A DNA stretch of 64,000 nucleotides, from positions 62,850 through 126,849 of the forward strand of contig MU394081.1 in the NCBI GenBank assembly GCA_022578605.1. Reading direction: 5' to 3'. The notes under the pieces were generated by a model. That model had not been told where the DNA came from. It saw only the letters and a list, made by a program, of their open reading frames with translations, and ran no database searches. The translations under genes and the position numbers were made by a program. This document shows positions 11,806 through 24,286 of the stretch, one piece after another; within the stretch, counting starts at the first letter, position 1, and every line of letters begins with the position of its first letter. This stretch comes from Camillea tinctor. Lineage: Eukaryota; Ascomycota; Sordariomycetes; Xylariales; Xylariaceae.

Positions 11806-12906
11806 AATGTTTTCTCCAGGTCATGGTTCATCAAGGCGGTCGGAGTTTACTTGATTGCACTTTTGCATCTGTTGGTACTGGTGAGCTTGACATGAGATAG
11901 GCTCAATGGGAAGTACCTGGCACCAAAAACACAACACACATACATATACACACCAAAACAAAACAAAAAAATAACTGCACTGGTTTTTTTCTTTTGTGTG
12001 TGCTCTTGTTGTGAAAGTGATCGGGGCTGCTATAGTAGGGAGGACATAAATGTTCTTCGGGGAGGGTTATTTTTTTTCCCCCATTATAGGAAAGGGGAGA
12101 AATGACATGTCCTTGACTCTATCTCTTATGTTCTTCCCCATGCGTATTAAAGCTAGCTATACATGTGAAGCTTGAAACAAGAATATGCGAACAATGCAAA
12201 TGAAAAGAAAACAAAAAGAGAAAAAAAATAACAATATAAAAGTCTCTTGTGGATGTGGATATGGATATGGATGTGGACTATCGTGACAATACGATGAGTT
12301 GTATTTCTATGCGATGGTGGTTTGAGGACCACTCCTTTGGCCACCATCATTCGATATTGTAGGTTAGGGTATCCCCGTTTTCCAGCTTAAGAACGGTAAC
12401 ATTTAAAGTTCGATTTCCCCCCTTAGTTCCTTTCTAGTCTTACATGTACTCCCAGTACTCTGGTTCTATGTATTTATCCAACATATATTTATAAGTTGCC
12501 TCGTTGTAAAGCAACCGTTGACAAGTCTAATAGATATCTTATTTTATTTATGTCATTGTTTTTATTTCTCAATTGATTGTGATAATTCCGATTTTTTTTT
12601 TCTTCAATAACCCTCCGAAACCCAAAAATGACACAGCTCGCATCCTTCAATTCGGGAATCCTGCGCACAGGATTACTCAGATCGCTACTGTCTCCTTCCC
12701 TACGATCCCGCTCCTACTCAAGCGGGTGCCGGAGTTGGCTTGCGATAACCCCCACCAAAAAGGTTATCGACCCCACTATCGATTCCTCTTATAAAATCTT
12801 CCCCCGCCACCAGGGTCCTCTTCTCACTAACACCCGCACTACCACATTTTACCACCAACACCAACATCAACACCACCGGCTATACCACACCCCATCACAA
12901 TCCACC
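11806..12906. other. uL2 3' region and adenosine kinase promoter/leader
   Basis: The first part is presumed 3' UTR with CA- and A-rich runs (11935-11970) and a GGATAT-type repeat (12250-12275). The part from 12628 is an open frame continuous with adenosine kinase (see findings), rich in C and A just before the kinase ATG. No separate gene is visible. Confidence 0.6.
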
Positions 12907-14547
12907 ATGGCCGCCAACAAGGAATTTCCCCTCTTGTGCTTGGAGAACCCTCTGCTTGGTAAGTCTGTAACGTTTTAACGAGAATTGCTTGCTGCTCGCT
13001 GCTCACTCTCTCCCTTCGCTACACCACACATCACACCAAATGGATGGGTAGTGGATGGTGTAAGACGATGCAACTTGCTTCAATCCCCCGCTCCCCTAAT
13101 TTGGGAGGCATAATAAGCTCGCAATAGACCAGATGGTCTTGAATCTTCATTCCCTCCCAATAACCCATACCTGTCACATTAACACACCAAAATTGCTTTG
13201 CGCATTCCCCTTTTCTATCGGCTTCCTCGGACCCCCTCTCCCTTCTCCCCTCCACCCTCTCTTCCTTCTACGCCATACCGTACTCGGCTCCGCTGGCTAA
13301 CGTACACCACCACAAATCCCTCTCCCGAAACAGATATCCAAGCTGTAGGCAACGAAGAGCTGCTGAACAAGTATGGACTAAAGGCCAACGACGCCATTCT
13401 GGCCGAGCCGAAGCACCTCCCTCTGTACGAGGAGTTGCTGAACAACTATGATGCGAAGCTGATCGCTGGTGGTGCCGCCCAGAACACGGCCCGGGGTGCC
13501 TCGTACATCCTGCCCCCCAACAGCGTCGTCTACCTGGGCGGTGTCGGTGACGACAAGTACGCCAAGATTCTGCAGGACGCCGTCAAGCAGGTTGGCTTGC
13601 GCGTTGAGTACCGTGTCGATCCCAAGGAGCCCACTGGTCGCTGTGGTGTTGTCATCACCGGACACAACCGCAGTCTCTGCACCGACCTCGCTGCTGCTAA
13701 CCACTACGACCTCGACCATCTCAAGAGCCCTGAGATCTGGAAGCTGGCCAAGAATGCTGAGTTCTACTACATTGGTGGTTACCATTTCACCGGTATGTTT
13801 CTCCTTCTATGCCAACCCTGGAAGAATACCGATCCCTAACATAACACACATAGTCTGTCCCCCCGCCATCCAGGCCCTGGGTGAGGAGGCTGCTGCCAAC
13901 AACAAGACCTTCGTGGTCAACATATCCGCCCCCTTCATCCCCGAGTTCTTCAAGGACCCCCTAGATGCCTCGTCCCCTTACTGGGACGTCGTGATCTGCA
14001 ACGAGACCGAGGCCGCCGCCTACGCCAAGTCCCACGGTCTCGGAACCGAAGACGTCAAGAGCATCGCCCGTGCCCTCGCCGAGCTGCCCAAGGCCAACAC
14101 CAAGAAGGCCCGTGTGGCCGTCATCACCCAGGGCACCGAGCCCACGATCGTCGCCGTCCAGGGCGAGACCGGCACCAAGGAGTTCCCCGTCCACAAGATC
14201 GCCGCTGAGAAGATCAACGACACCAACGGCGCTGGCGATGCCTTCGCCGGTGGCTTCGTTGCTGGTCTCGTTCAGGGCAAGCCCCTCAACACCTGTGTCG
14301 ATATGGGCCAGTGGCTAGCTCGTCTCAGCATTCAGGAGTTGGGCCCTTCGTAAGTTGACCTCTCAATCCCTGTTTCCCCCCCTTTTTTATTCTTTACACA
14401 TCTGTATTTCTTGATCTGTTGTACACTCAGCACCCCCTTCGCCCCTTTATCCCCTATCTAGCTTTATATAAAAACTTAGTCTAATGCAACTAACGCTTAT
14501 TCTTCAGGTACCCCTTCCCCAAGCAAACCTACCAAGCCTCTGCATAG
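12907..14547 (+). CDS. ado1: adenosine kinase (PfkB/ribokinase family)
   Basis: Phosphorylates adenosine to AMP with ATP; in fungi this salvages purines and removes adenosine left from S-adenosylhomocysteine, sustaining methylation. Exons: 12907-12958, 13334-13792, 13854-14349, 14508-14547 (348 aa, the normal length). The start MAANKEFPLLCLENPLLDIQ matches the family's N-terminal strand. GGAAQNTARGA is the first substrate loop and NDTNGAGDAFAGGF carries the anion-hole/catalytic Asp (about D299). The last exon is only 40 nt and encodes the YPFPKQTYQASA tail. The first intron is unusually long (375 nt). An in-frame ATG at 12628 could add 93 residues; I chose 12907 because it begins family-like sequence and sits in a CCACCATGG context. 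Confidence 0.96.
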
Positions 14548-16227
14548 AAGGTCGGTAGACTGGCTTTGGACAGGTTAATTTAGAGAGAGAAGATACAACA
14601 CAGGTACTGCATGGCATGGCACGGCATGATTTCAAGGGATTGCAATGCATTTTCTTTTGCATCAATGATTTTTTGGCCACACTTTGACGTTACTCAACAT
14701 TACGCAAAGAGAATAAAGATGTAGAGATAAGAGAGAGGGGCGGGACGGACCCGGGAAACTTCGGCGTTTTTGAGATGGGAAAAAAAAGAATCTTCCAATT
14801 CAACTTTCAAAGGTTGGGGTGTGGGCAAAGCATTACGGATGAGGTGGGGTGGTTGCATGTGTGTGAAGGCGCGGAGGAGGGAAAAAAGAAAAGAAAGGGG
14901 ATCCTTTCTTTCTCCCCTCTGCCGACATTATTTTTGCGCTTTCTGGGTTTCAACAACTGGGATGATATCATGTTCTCTTTTTTTTTGTTTGAAATCCGCT
15001 TTTCTTCCCATTTTACGAATCCTACTTTTTTTTCAACCCCAAGTGTCCGTGGGACGCGAGACATTGCTACGATGTCTCTCTCCAACAATCCCACAGAGTT
15101 AGCTATAAGCTATAAGATATATACTATGGCATATAAGAAAAGAGAAAAAGAAATATATATATATATATTTGAAGAGTTGAATGATATGGTGTACTTAGTG
15201 GTTTCGTGTGATGAGAAAATGGGTTTTTTTTTCGGAGTAACCTCCTTGATTGTAGATGAGCTCCGCGATGGAACTAGTTGGTAGTGAAGCCTAGTGTCGC
15301 TGTGGTTGACGGAGTTCAAGTTTTCGTGCCCGGGCTCGGATCTTGGATCCCTTGATATTGGGTGGTCTGTATATGTATGGGACATCTAGCTTCTGGATGC
15401 TGCCCTCTCCCCCCCTCTCCCCTTTTGGGGGAAAAAGCGGAAGAGGAAAGCGAGGGAAAAGGGGGGAAGGGGCAGGAGCGATAAAAATGGGCGTAGAAAT
15501 CGCTATAGGTTCCGTCTCGAGCATGGAAGGTCTTTCAAGTAGAACACCGGCCGGAGTTGGACCGGCAGAGTAGCATCACAGCGGTATACATTCAAAAGAC
15601 GCGTTTATCTCACTACACGATACCCCCCCTACTGCCTATGGAGAGAGATAGATGCTTTGCTAAGCGCGGTAGGTATTGTATTTTACTTTACTTTACTTCT
15701 CATTACCTAGTGGTTGACGTTTAAGTAGGTAGTAAAATCTGGGCGGCCAATCATCAAGCCCCCCTGGATTGTCAGGAGGGAGGGCGTCTGGAGAGGAAAG
15801 AGTCGGGCTCGCACCGGGGTGTGGAAGCTGGTTGTATACTTGCGTGATGTTGAAGTATAGGGGGCTTTAATCACTTTTATTTAGCTATTATACGGGGTTT
15901 AGGGTTACACACGTATTATGGTGACTCTAAGATACTTTCTAATGAAAACATATAATTTTTTGAGTTAAAATTTAAAGTCATGGTGTTGTATCTTTCTTTG
16001 CCTTAGGTGTGTATCTTTATCATATCTGTGGCTATGGCGATATCCACAAGTCGACTTTTTCAACGAACACTGATACCTTGAACCATGTTACGATGTCAAA
16101 CACTTGCATGGTTAGGCTAAGCGACAGTTAGAGAGTATGGCATCTCCTAAAATCTACGCGAAAGTTTAAAAAAAAAGGGGGGGGGGGGGGTATAATTATG
16201 TNNNNNNNNNNACCCCACCCCCCCCCG

Positions 16228-16279
<52 letters not shown>

Positions 16280-17459
16280 CCCGCCCCCCATATAATGATG
16301 TGTTAAGACGCAAGTCTGAGGTTTTCAACATGACCAAATCTATAGCCCCTGACTCAGGGGTAAAAGCCCATACTGTGAGCCCTCGTATATGCAAAAAGGG
16401 GTTCCTTCCACTTTACGGACAGAACGTTCTCCATTTGCATCATACAAATATATCAACGTAGTAAACCCCTTCAAAACACATATAATTTTTCCTTTTACAT
16501 AGGCACTTGTTATGTATAATCCGACTAAAAATCCCCGTCATATTCAGAGATATATACACATAGGTTGAGGTCTGAAATATCTTATATTAATACTGCCGTT
16601 TTGGATTCGTGCCACAAAGTAACGATGAGAGTTGGTAACGGGCAGATATTTGCTTTTCATTAAATCATGAAAACAAGACAAAAAGTCCTGTAACCAGACA
16701 GACAGCCCTAAAAAACCCCATTCCCAAACACCGCAGGTCTACTCCGTAGATAGTTTACTTCAACCGTCGCCCCTTAGCAAGAAACCCTACCAATTTAGAC
16801 TAAGCATATTATTGATTTTCGGTTATCGATGAGCAAGCGAATAAAGCGAGCGAGCAAAGGACTTTACAACGAATTAAACTTGCATCCCTCCTGGGGCCTC
16901 ATTCTTTCTCTTTCGCATTAAGACTAAAAGATGGAAAACAGGAACCGAACCTCAACTTGCGCAGGAACTGAAATTATTTGTCCTTCTGTTTCTCCCTTGC
17001 ACAACCTAACCAAGCTTAACTCATTTTGCCTCCCCTGTCACTTCTGCCCTCTAGGGTAGATCTACCCTTTTGCCCTTCCACCATCCTCTTTACCCATGAT
17101 CACTCTCCCCTTGTCCTCCTCCTTTCTCTTCTCTCCTCTCCCTTTTTTCTCCCTTGGGATTCTGCACATGCGTAGTATGCGGGTGGGAACTAGCTACCTG
17201 CTTCTTTTGAAGAAGCTGATCACCGAAGATTCCCGCGCTGCAGCGCGCCCATTTTCTCTGCGCTAGACGCAACGTAGCGGCATGACATAACAAGCGAGAA
17301 GAATACACGTCTTCACACACTTTGTATAGGAAAGCCAGTGAGGGCCTCCGAGGTAGGGGTAGCGATAGTTACTTCAGATATGAGGTATCCATTCTCCCCC
17401 GGAGAGTTGCCAAGTGAAAATAATGTTCATAAGTCTATGGATTTAACAGTAGTAACGAA
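14548..17459. other. intergenic region between convergent genes, with assembly gap
   Basis: Spacer of 2.9 kb between adenosine kinase (+) and the EST1-like gene (-). It holds an (AT) run near 15153-15168, an A/T-rich block from 15850 to 16850 and a homopolymer-flanked gap at 16177-16278. Frames in it are short or homopolymer-driven. No gene is supported. Confidence 0.6.
16177..16278. other. assembly gap (10 N) between poly-G and poly-C tracts
   Basis: Fourteen G (16177-16190), a short TATAATTATG spacer, ten N (16202-16211), then C-rich sequence including 51 consecutive C (16228-16278). The Ns mark missing sequence. The homopolymers are probably a sequencing or assembly artefact around a hard-to-read region, so the true length here is unknown. 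Confidence 0.9.
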
Positions 17460-20400
17460 TCACTTGGGGCGCTGCTTATTGCTAACACTATCCAGGAGGG
17501 CAGCTCGCAAGGTCTGCTGGTCATAAGAGAGTTGCGAATTGCTCGTGGCTGTCTTTAGTTGGTTATGAAAGTGTGTCGTGTTGCCTTGGTTGTTTGTCCC
17601 TTCACTCAGCTTACTATAAGGAGTGCTAGCATTGAAGAAGTTGCCGTTACATGCGGCAGAGTGTGCAGGCCCGCCGGGGGCAACAGACACAGGAGTGCCG
17701 CCGTAGAGACTGCTAGATGGGGAGAAGGCAAGGGATGAATTACCCGTTGAGGGATTTGCCTGTAGCCAAGATGAGTACTGCTGGAATGGCCCAGATGGAA
17801 TGTCTTCCCGAGTGCCGATACTCAGACGACCCTGGCCCGACGTTCGGCGAAACTCGAAGTTGTTCATAACGGGGCTTGCGGTCTTGGAAAACGGCCCGGT
17901 CGGGGCTGTTTGTCTGTCTCCATGTCGGCCTTGTCCCGGTGGCCCTATAGGGCTTTGCATATTTGCAGCAGCTCGCTGGCTTCCCGAACGTTCCATAAAA
18001 GCCGAGGCAGCTGGGTTATTTATATCTCCTAATTTGGGAGAACCGACGCCCAATGGGAACGAAGAGCCAGACATCCCCGATGACGATCGTGGCCCTCGCG
18101 TCGGGCTCCATGGCGTCCTAGTTGGGACTGTTTCCGAAGGCGGAGCTTTGCTAGGAGCAAAACCATTCTGGACACGTAAAGCGGTGTTTATACTGTCAAG
18201 AACCGCAATCCGTGAGGTTTCCCGTGAGTCGAGTGAACTATGATTGAAAGCACTAGGAAGACCATTCGATTGGTAACCTGTGTCAACTCTGCTGCCGTAT
18301 CGGACTTGCGGCTGGGCACTGGGAACAAAAGGGCCATTAGTGGCCGACTGGTATGGTGTATCAAGATGACTTAGGTACGACGATGAATCATACCCATCGA
18401 GTTGGGCTGTTGCACTTCGCGGGACGTAATCGTTGGTAGGATCTAATTGGTTCTGGCCTTGGCTATTGGATCGGTGAGGTGTTGGGGTGTAGAAATAGTC
18501 CCACGGAAGGCTTGGAATAGCCTTTGACACCGGAGATGGCTGTGCCGGGCTCGCGTCGAAACGTCCAAAAATCTCGTTTGCCGTGGAGGAATCCATGCCG
18601 TAGTTAGTATCCCCGTGAACCTGACTTGTTTGGGTATGAGAGTCCTCTACCGGGCCAACAAGGCTGTTGACCATATTAATCATCTCGCTATCTTCGCTCA
18701 AATCAGGTTCTAGGAGCATGGCCTGAGGCTTCTCAAGGGACTTGCCCTTATCGATCTGAACCACTGGGCTGGGAATTATATTTTCTTGAGCTTTTGGAGG
18801 CACTGGTATTGGGGTTTCCGAGATTCCTTCTACTGGCACCAGGTCAGCCTCCTTTTGTACAGGTATTTCAGGAGCTGTCTTGGAATCGCCAAGGTTAAGT
18901 TTAGCAAGTACACGTGCCATTCCAAGTTCGTCGGAATAAACTGGTGTTGGAGCTTCGTCGGTAAAGACCCATCTTTCTAGATCGTTTCCGTCCTTGCTTT
19001 CAACTATCAAAGCAAATGGGAACTTGGCGCTTCCAGCTAGAAACACTCCACAGCAGACGATGTCCCTAATACGCCAAATTGCTTCGGTCTGAGGTTTGAA
19101 TTGCCGACCAAAGACAATTTGACGAGGCTTCCGGGTCTTTTGTCTCCTCGAGGGGTTAGGCCCTTGGTGTCCTTCCACTTGAAAGAATAGTGGAAGTTTT
19201 CGATCGCAGAGTGATCTGAGGCCCAAGGCTTCGGTATCTTCCACTAATAGATATTTTGAAGGGGACACCGCCTTCGCTTCGTCAACATATGTGTTAAGCA
19301 ACGTGATAGTATCTGCGAGGAGCCTATAAACGTCCCTAACGAACGGCTCGAGATATTCTTGGTACCGGACAAGATCGGCTCTGGTGACGTAGATCCAAGA
19401 TATATAGATACGGAGGAGCGGTAGAAGCCTCATTATGTCCGGATTGAACATAATAGTGCCCTCACTACTATCACCCTCATTGCCACTATCGGCATCGGTG
19501 GTGGGTTCATCTCGCATAGCATTCTTGAGCACGCGAAGGAGGGTGAGGACGGTACAAATATTGAATCGCAACAGGAATTGACACGATTGGGAACGAGTCA
19601 TTGTCCAAGAAGCTACAAATAATAGTTAGCGGAGTAGCGGGAATCAGGAGTAAATTAGGTCTTTACTTACCCTTTACTTTCTCAGAAGCAACATCATAAG
19701 CCGCGATATTGATTAAAGCCATTTTGCGCAAAAGCGCGTCGGCGCTATCTGACTTCATCGCAATCTCCATGCGGTGGAGAACCTCTTTTTCCAACTCGGA
19801 CTGCTGAGAGAATTGCTCCCCTTGGAAGAAAAAGGCGTGCAGTCTAACAAACCATGTGATCATGGCTTCGGAGGGGTCTTTCACAGAACCCTTTTTAGAA
19901 TGCGATGAGGTTTCTAGACTTCGGAATTCCCGTTCTAGGTTCTCGATCGCGAGCTCGTGAGGTTTGGCGATAGAAATTGCGCGATGAAAGTGGTAGACTA
20001 TGTCAAGGTGCTGTCCGTGAAGCTGGTAGAGTACGGCGGTTTGGTGATGAGCAGAGCCATCCTCGGGATCGAGTGTGTTGGCCAGCCCATAGTAATCCAA
20101 GGCCTTGTCAAAAGCTGCCTTGGAAGTTTTATCCGAGTTCTGGCATCGGTATCTGGCCAGGTCACCAAGACGAACCAAGGTGGTTTGGCAAGACTTCAAG
20201 AGCATGGCACGCAGAGGGGTGGGAGGGGGCGCATTGTCGGCTGGAGGCTCGGCAAGGTCCAAGTCGGTGCCATAAGCGGCCTGTCGCAACTCAGGAATAT
20301 AGAACCGTGCATATAGACGCTGTATATAGACACGATAAAAGGATTCGGAGGTCTTCAGGAAAGCTCGGTATAACTTGTCCAGCTTGCGTTTCTGTACAAC

Positions 20401-20819
20401 CTGGTTCTGCGCCATCAAACGACCCAAAACCCTTCGGTATTCTCCATTCAAGCCAGTATGGGCTTGCCAAAGATTGTGCTCGATCTTCTTACTGACGGCG
20501 TATTCAAAGTCGTGGAATATGACTTGCATACAGGCTAGGCGAAATCTAATAGCAGGATTAGCGTTGCAGAAGGAAGAGGCACAGTACGGGCGAGATTCAC
20601 TGGGCCGTGGTTTGTTCGATCTCCTCGAACCGAGTAGTGTAATTAATATTTCCGCGTTCCTTCTTCAGGCTTGCAATCTTAGTCTGAATATCCGAACGGA
20701 CCTTCTGGGACTCCCTGCGCAGACAACTACAATTAGCCATGTTCGGCAATTCGGACTATATCGCACCAGACAGACACATACTCCCAACTTGCTATCGCTA
20801 TACCTCGTGGATTCTCCAT
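17460..20819 (-). CDS. EST1/SMG7/EBS1-like protein (TPR, mRNA decay or telomere factor)
   Basis: Member of the Est1/SMG5-7/Ebs1 family, whose 14-3-3-like TPR domain binds phosphorylated UPF1 in nonsense-mediated decay; yeast Est1 recruits telomerase. Exons on the minus strand: 20819-20782, 20714-20601, 20545-19671, 19612-17460 (1059 aa; introns 67, 55 and 58 nt). It opens MENPRGIAIASWEESQKVRSD. The helical TPR region spans roughly residues 50-340 and contains LVRLGDLARYR (about 175-184) and the following YYGLANTLDPEDGSAHHQTAVLY, the family's most conserved block. A second helical part reaches about residue 590. The C-terminal 450 residues are Ser/Pro/Gln-rich and look disordered. No PIN domain is visible, so SMG6 is unlikely. 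A filamentous fungus with one such gene usually has the SMG7/EBS1 type; a telomere role cannot be excluded. Confidence 0.85.
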
Positions 20820-22401
20820 GACGTGCGGCGGGAAGGACGTATCGCAATGCTGCAGGTGGTCGGGATGGGATGGGAGCTTTGGTAAGGTGGGATAGTGGGC
20901 AGCCGAGGCGGCGCAAGAGAAATTATAGTGGTTATAATTTGGTGGTATGGGCGACGGTGTTGGTGGTGGAGGTGGAGGTAGAGGTAGTTGGTGGGTTGAC
21001 TGGGAGCTCGTCGCAAGAAGCTCACAGCCAAGTAAGTAGATCACACGAACTCGGACTGGATGCGAGATCGCGGAGGAAATCCATAGTTCGGCGGGAAAGC
21101 TGGAGGATTATAATTGGGATGCGCCTGAGAAGAAGAAGGTTGGGCGGAGGCAGTTTTCTCGTATGACGATATAGGGAACATTTGCGTAGGTTCGAGCAAA
21201 ATAGAAGAGAAGAAGAAAAAAAAAACTTTGGGCCAAAAAGGTTGAACAATAAAGAATAAACTCGTGGGTTACAGAAAATGATTCGGTAGAGAGCGAAAGG
21301 GCTGATGATGATGATGGCCGGCCGTGAATGTTAAAATGCAGTGAGTAGGAGGCAGACAGCCAAAAGCGAAAAAAAAGAAGAAATAGAAATAAAAAGAAAT
21401 GAAAGAAAAAGGTGAATGGCGTCTGCGACGGGGAATTGGGCTGAGTTCGCAGTATCTACTTCTGAGTCGAAGGGGAAGTTGAAGTATGTAAGTAGTAAGT
21501 GGAAGTAGAAGTGGAAGTGGAAGAATGTTTTGCTTTGCGAACGGAACGGAGCAAAAAAGATGAGCACTTTCATAAACTCACGGCCTGTAAAAAAATAAGG
21601 TTAGGGCGTTTGGATTTAATCTTGCGAATTGACGGCGAGCTTGACAAGCAGCTGCAACCACACATAAATCTACAGGGCACCCCTCACTACTAACCCGCGA
21701 TAGGTTTAGATCTACTTGACGTTTTCGAGCTTGGTAGTACACTACTACATAACCTACGTACTTACAGTACATATATATATACATATAATAGTTACTTTGT
21801 AGCTTATTGATGTCAGGTATTATTCACTGCTTTCATCCTGACCCATACTATGTATATCACATTGGAATCTTGAGTGTCTCTGTTGAACAACTCATCGACC
21901 TAATTAACTTTGATGGGTACTTTTTCTTCTCTTTCCATCCTTGCCTCTTACCACCAATAGGTTTGACTTGTTTCGTTTACCAAGGTGGTTCTCAGGCACC
22001 GTACATACACTACTAGGTACAATACATATATACCTAACCTTAACCTTAACCAACCTAAACCTACTAACTACGTACTATATACCTGGTCCTACCTCTTCCT
22101 TCAATTGAAACAACTCCCTTAAATAACTGATCTAACCTTTGTCACCTAAGCGAACCTAAACCTAAACTACCTCCCTCCCTAACCTCTAAACCTCTAACCT
22201 TCGTTGCTGGGGAAGGGGGCAAACTACTAAGATAAGAAAGGCTTCACTAAACCAACCCCACATCCGCCCAAGCTTCATCCCAAGAAACTACTTCACGGCG
22301 TCACGAGGTACTACCTAGGTGCTGCCCAAAGAAACAAAAACAAACGGCTCTCACTGAATGTAAATTGCCCCATTCCCGCACAACCCTGACTTGACACAAA
22401 G
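20820..22401. promoter_or_regulatory. divergent promoter between EST1-like and C2H2 genes
   Basis: 1.6 kb between two genes pointing apart. Near the EST1-like start it is GGT/GGA-rich. The right half (about 22020-22210) is dense in CCTAA/CCTTAA-type repeats on the + strand, followed by CA-rich sequence before the C2H2 ATG. A TACCTAGG motif lies near 22314. No coding frame is convincing. Confidence 0.5.
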
Positions 22402-23288
22402 ATGAAGCGCTCACGCGAGCCTGAAGAAGGAGAAGCATCCACCGAACCTGCTGTCGCCTTGTTCCCTGGTGTAGCCTCCCAGGAATCAGGACCTCCCGCC
22501 TCCAAGATCGCCGAGCTTGACGAGTCGGCCGTTGACACCAGCGAGGACGTAGTCATGAGATGCTCTCTGCCACCGCACCGGGAGGTCATGTCCTTCAGGA
22601 CCTACGGGGAATATGAGGCACACTACAGTAAAACCCATACCAACCGCTGTGTCGAGTGTAGGAAGAACTTCCCTTCCGAACACCTGCTAAATGTTCACTT
22701 CGAAGACTGTCACGATGTATTTGCTGCTGTGAAGAGAGAGAAGGGTGAGCATACGGTAAGTAGGGGGGAGCTTGACTTCCTTGAGCCCTATGATAGCTAG
22801 ACGGTCAGATTCGCTGATCTCTGCGGGGGTAGTATTCGTGCTTCGTCGAGGGCTGTGACCGGAAATGTAGAACACCCTTCAAGAGGCGTAACCATCTCAT
22901 TGACAAGCACATGTTCCCTAAGAACTACTTCTTTGCCGTCACCAAGGACGGAATCGATGGGAGACACTCCCTGCTGGCGGACGGAGGTCATCATCGACGA
23001 AAATCATCTTCAGCAACTACGACGAGTGGACCGAAGTCGGTTACATCACGAAGGCACAGTCTTCAACATCCAGAGAAATCCAAGCCGGAGGAAGCAACGG
23101 AACCAAAAACGACGGTCACTCAAGATTCGGAACACACATCAGAACAAACATCGGAGGAACCTCGACAGAAAGCCGTCCCGGACGTTGAAATGGAAGACTT
23201 AGCTGGGGCGATGTCGGCACTGCAGTTTGTACCCCCAAGCATAAAATTTGGCCGTGGTAGGGGGAAAGCAGGGTTTGCTAAACGATGA
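22402..23288 (+). CDS. C2H2 zinc-finger protein, ZNF511-like
   Basis: Two exons, 22402-22755 and 22833-23288 (269 aa; intron 77 nt, phase 0). Around residues 75-115 lies CVECRKNF...LLNVHFEDCHD, a C2H2 finger with the LLxxHxxxxHD shape. The second exon begins YSCFVEGCDRKCRTPFKRRNHLIDKHMFPKNYFF, another finger ending in a KHxFPxxYxF motif. This finger pair followed by a Pro/Phe-Asp/Asn motif resembles the ZNF511 family conserved from fungi to animals, whose molecular role is poorly known. The C-terminal half is Ser/Thr/Glu-rich and ends in a basic GRGRGKAGFAKR tail, suggesting a nuclear or nucleic-acid-binding protein. It converges with BUD31. Confidence 0.88.
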
Positions 23289-23732
23289 GACGACACCTAC
23301 GAGTTATGATATCACGAGCTTACGAGATTGCATGATGAGATTAATGCCTTGATGTCAATAGCTAGGCAATTAGGTACATAGGAGGCCCGAAAAAAAAAAA
23401 CAGCACAAAGTTGAATTCCAACAAGGGAATTTGAAGTAGATAACCTGAATTTTCGATCTACCCTTCGCTAGTTTTTGCCAGTCATGTGGTATCATGAAAT
23501 AGAAGACATGTTTTTGGAAATAGTATTTGCCTTTGAACGCCGTATCCCGCGGGGAGAATCCCCCCAAAAATGTTCGCGATGAAGACCATTACATCTAAAC
23601 CAAATTACTATGCCACGAGAGAATTTCCCATTCGTTCCCCCCTAAACGCCGTAGTGCCAAAACTTACAAGACCCATTTCCCTATACGCATGTATATATAT
23701 ATGAGAGAAACCCCCCTCTCTCTCATCGTCCC
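23289..23732. other. short spacer between convergent C2H2 gene and BUD31
   Basis: 444 bp of presumed overlapping 3' UTRs, with A-rich runs and an ATATATAT near 23695. Nothing else is seen. Confidence 0.6.
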
Positions 23733-24286
23733 TTAATCACTAGAAGCGCAGCCCCGACAACCGCAGCTCACACATTGTACGTCCTGCTCGTCTTTCAGCT
23801 GCGCCTTGGGTACGCGGCAGATGCACGTCGATTGGAAGTTGGTCTCTTTCGTCTGTATGCAGCGGAGGCAGCACAACTAAACCCAGGTAATAAAACGCAT
23901 TAGCCCCTTCATCCTCTCTCTCTCTCTCCCCAAAAAGAAGAATACAAGAGAAAAAGAAAAAAAGAAAAGAAAAAATTTACCTTCTCGTAGCCCTGCTTCT
24001 TCCACTTGGCGATGAGCATGGCGTCGGCGTAGCCGTTCTTGAGCAGCCACTCGTACAGCTGGCGGCTGATGGCCTCCTTCTCGTAGTAGAGCTCGTAGAC
24101 GTAGCGGCTGCGCTGGTGGGCGATCTGGAAGATGGGCCACTGCGCCTGGTGCTTCGGCACGTTGTTCGTCGGCGTGTTCTGCGCGTCCTTCATCTTGATC
24201 GCGAAGATCTCCAGGTCGTCGCTGATATCGTCGAACCCGGCCGGCGGCTTCTTCTGCCGCGACGCGTGCGTACGGATCGCGGGCAT
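23733..24286 (-). CDS. bud31: BUD31/G10 spliceosome protein (Cwc14)
   Basis: Small zinc-binding subunit of the spliceosome's NTC-related complex, active in the nucleus during pre-mRNA splicing. Exons on the minus strand: 24286-23981 and 23876-23733 (149 aa, within the family range of about 144-157). It begins [15 protein letters not shown] with a G10-type [17 protein letters not shown] helix, followed by [19 protein letters not shown]. The second exon carries the cysteine-rich zinc region: [18 protein letters not shown], and [13 protein letters not shown] at the end. The intron (104 nt, GTAAAT donor) lies exactly between the helical and cysteine-rich parts. The gene is head-to-head with the complex I subunit gene. 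Confidence 0.97.
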
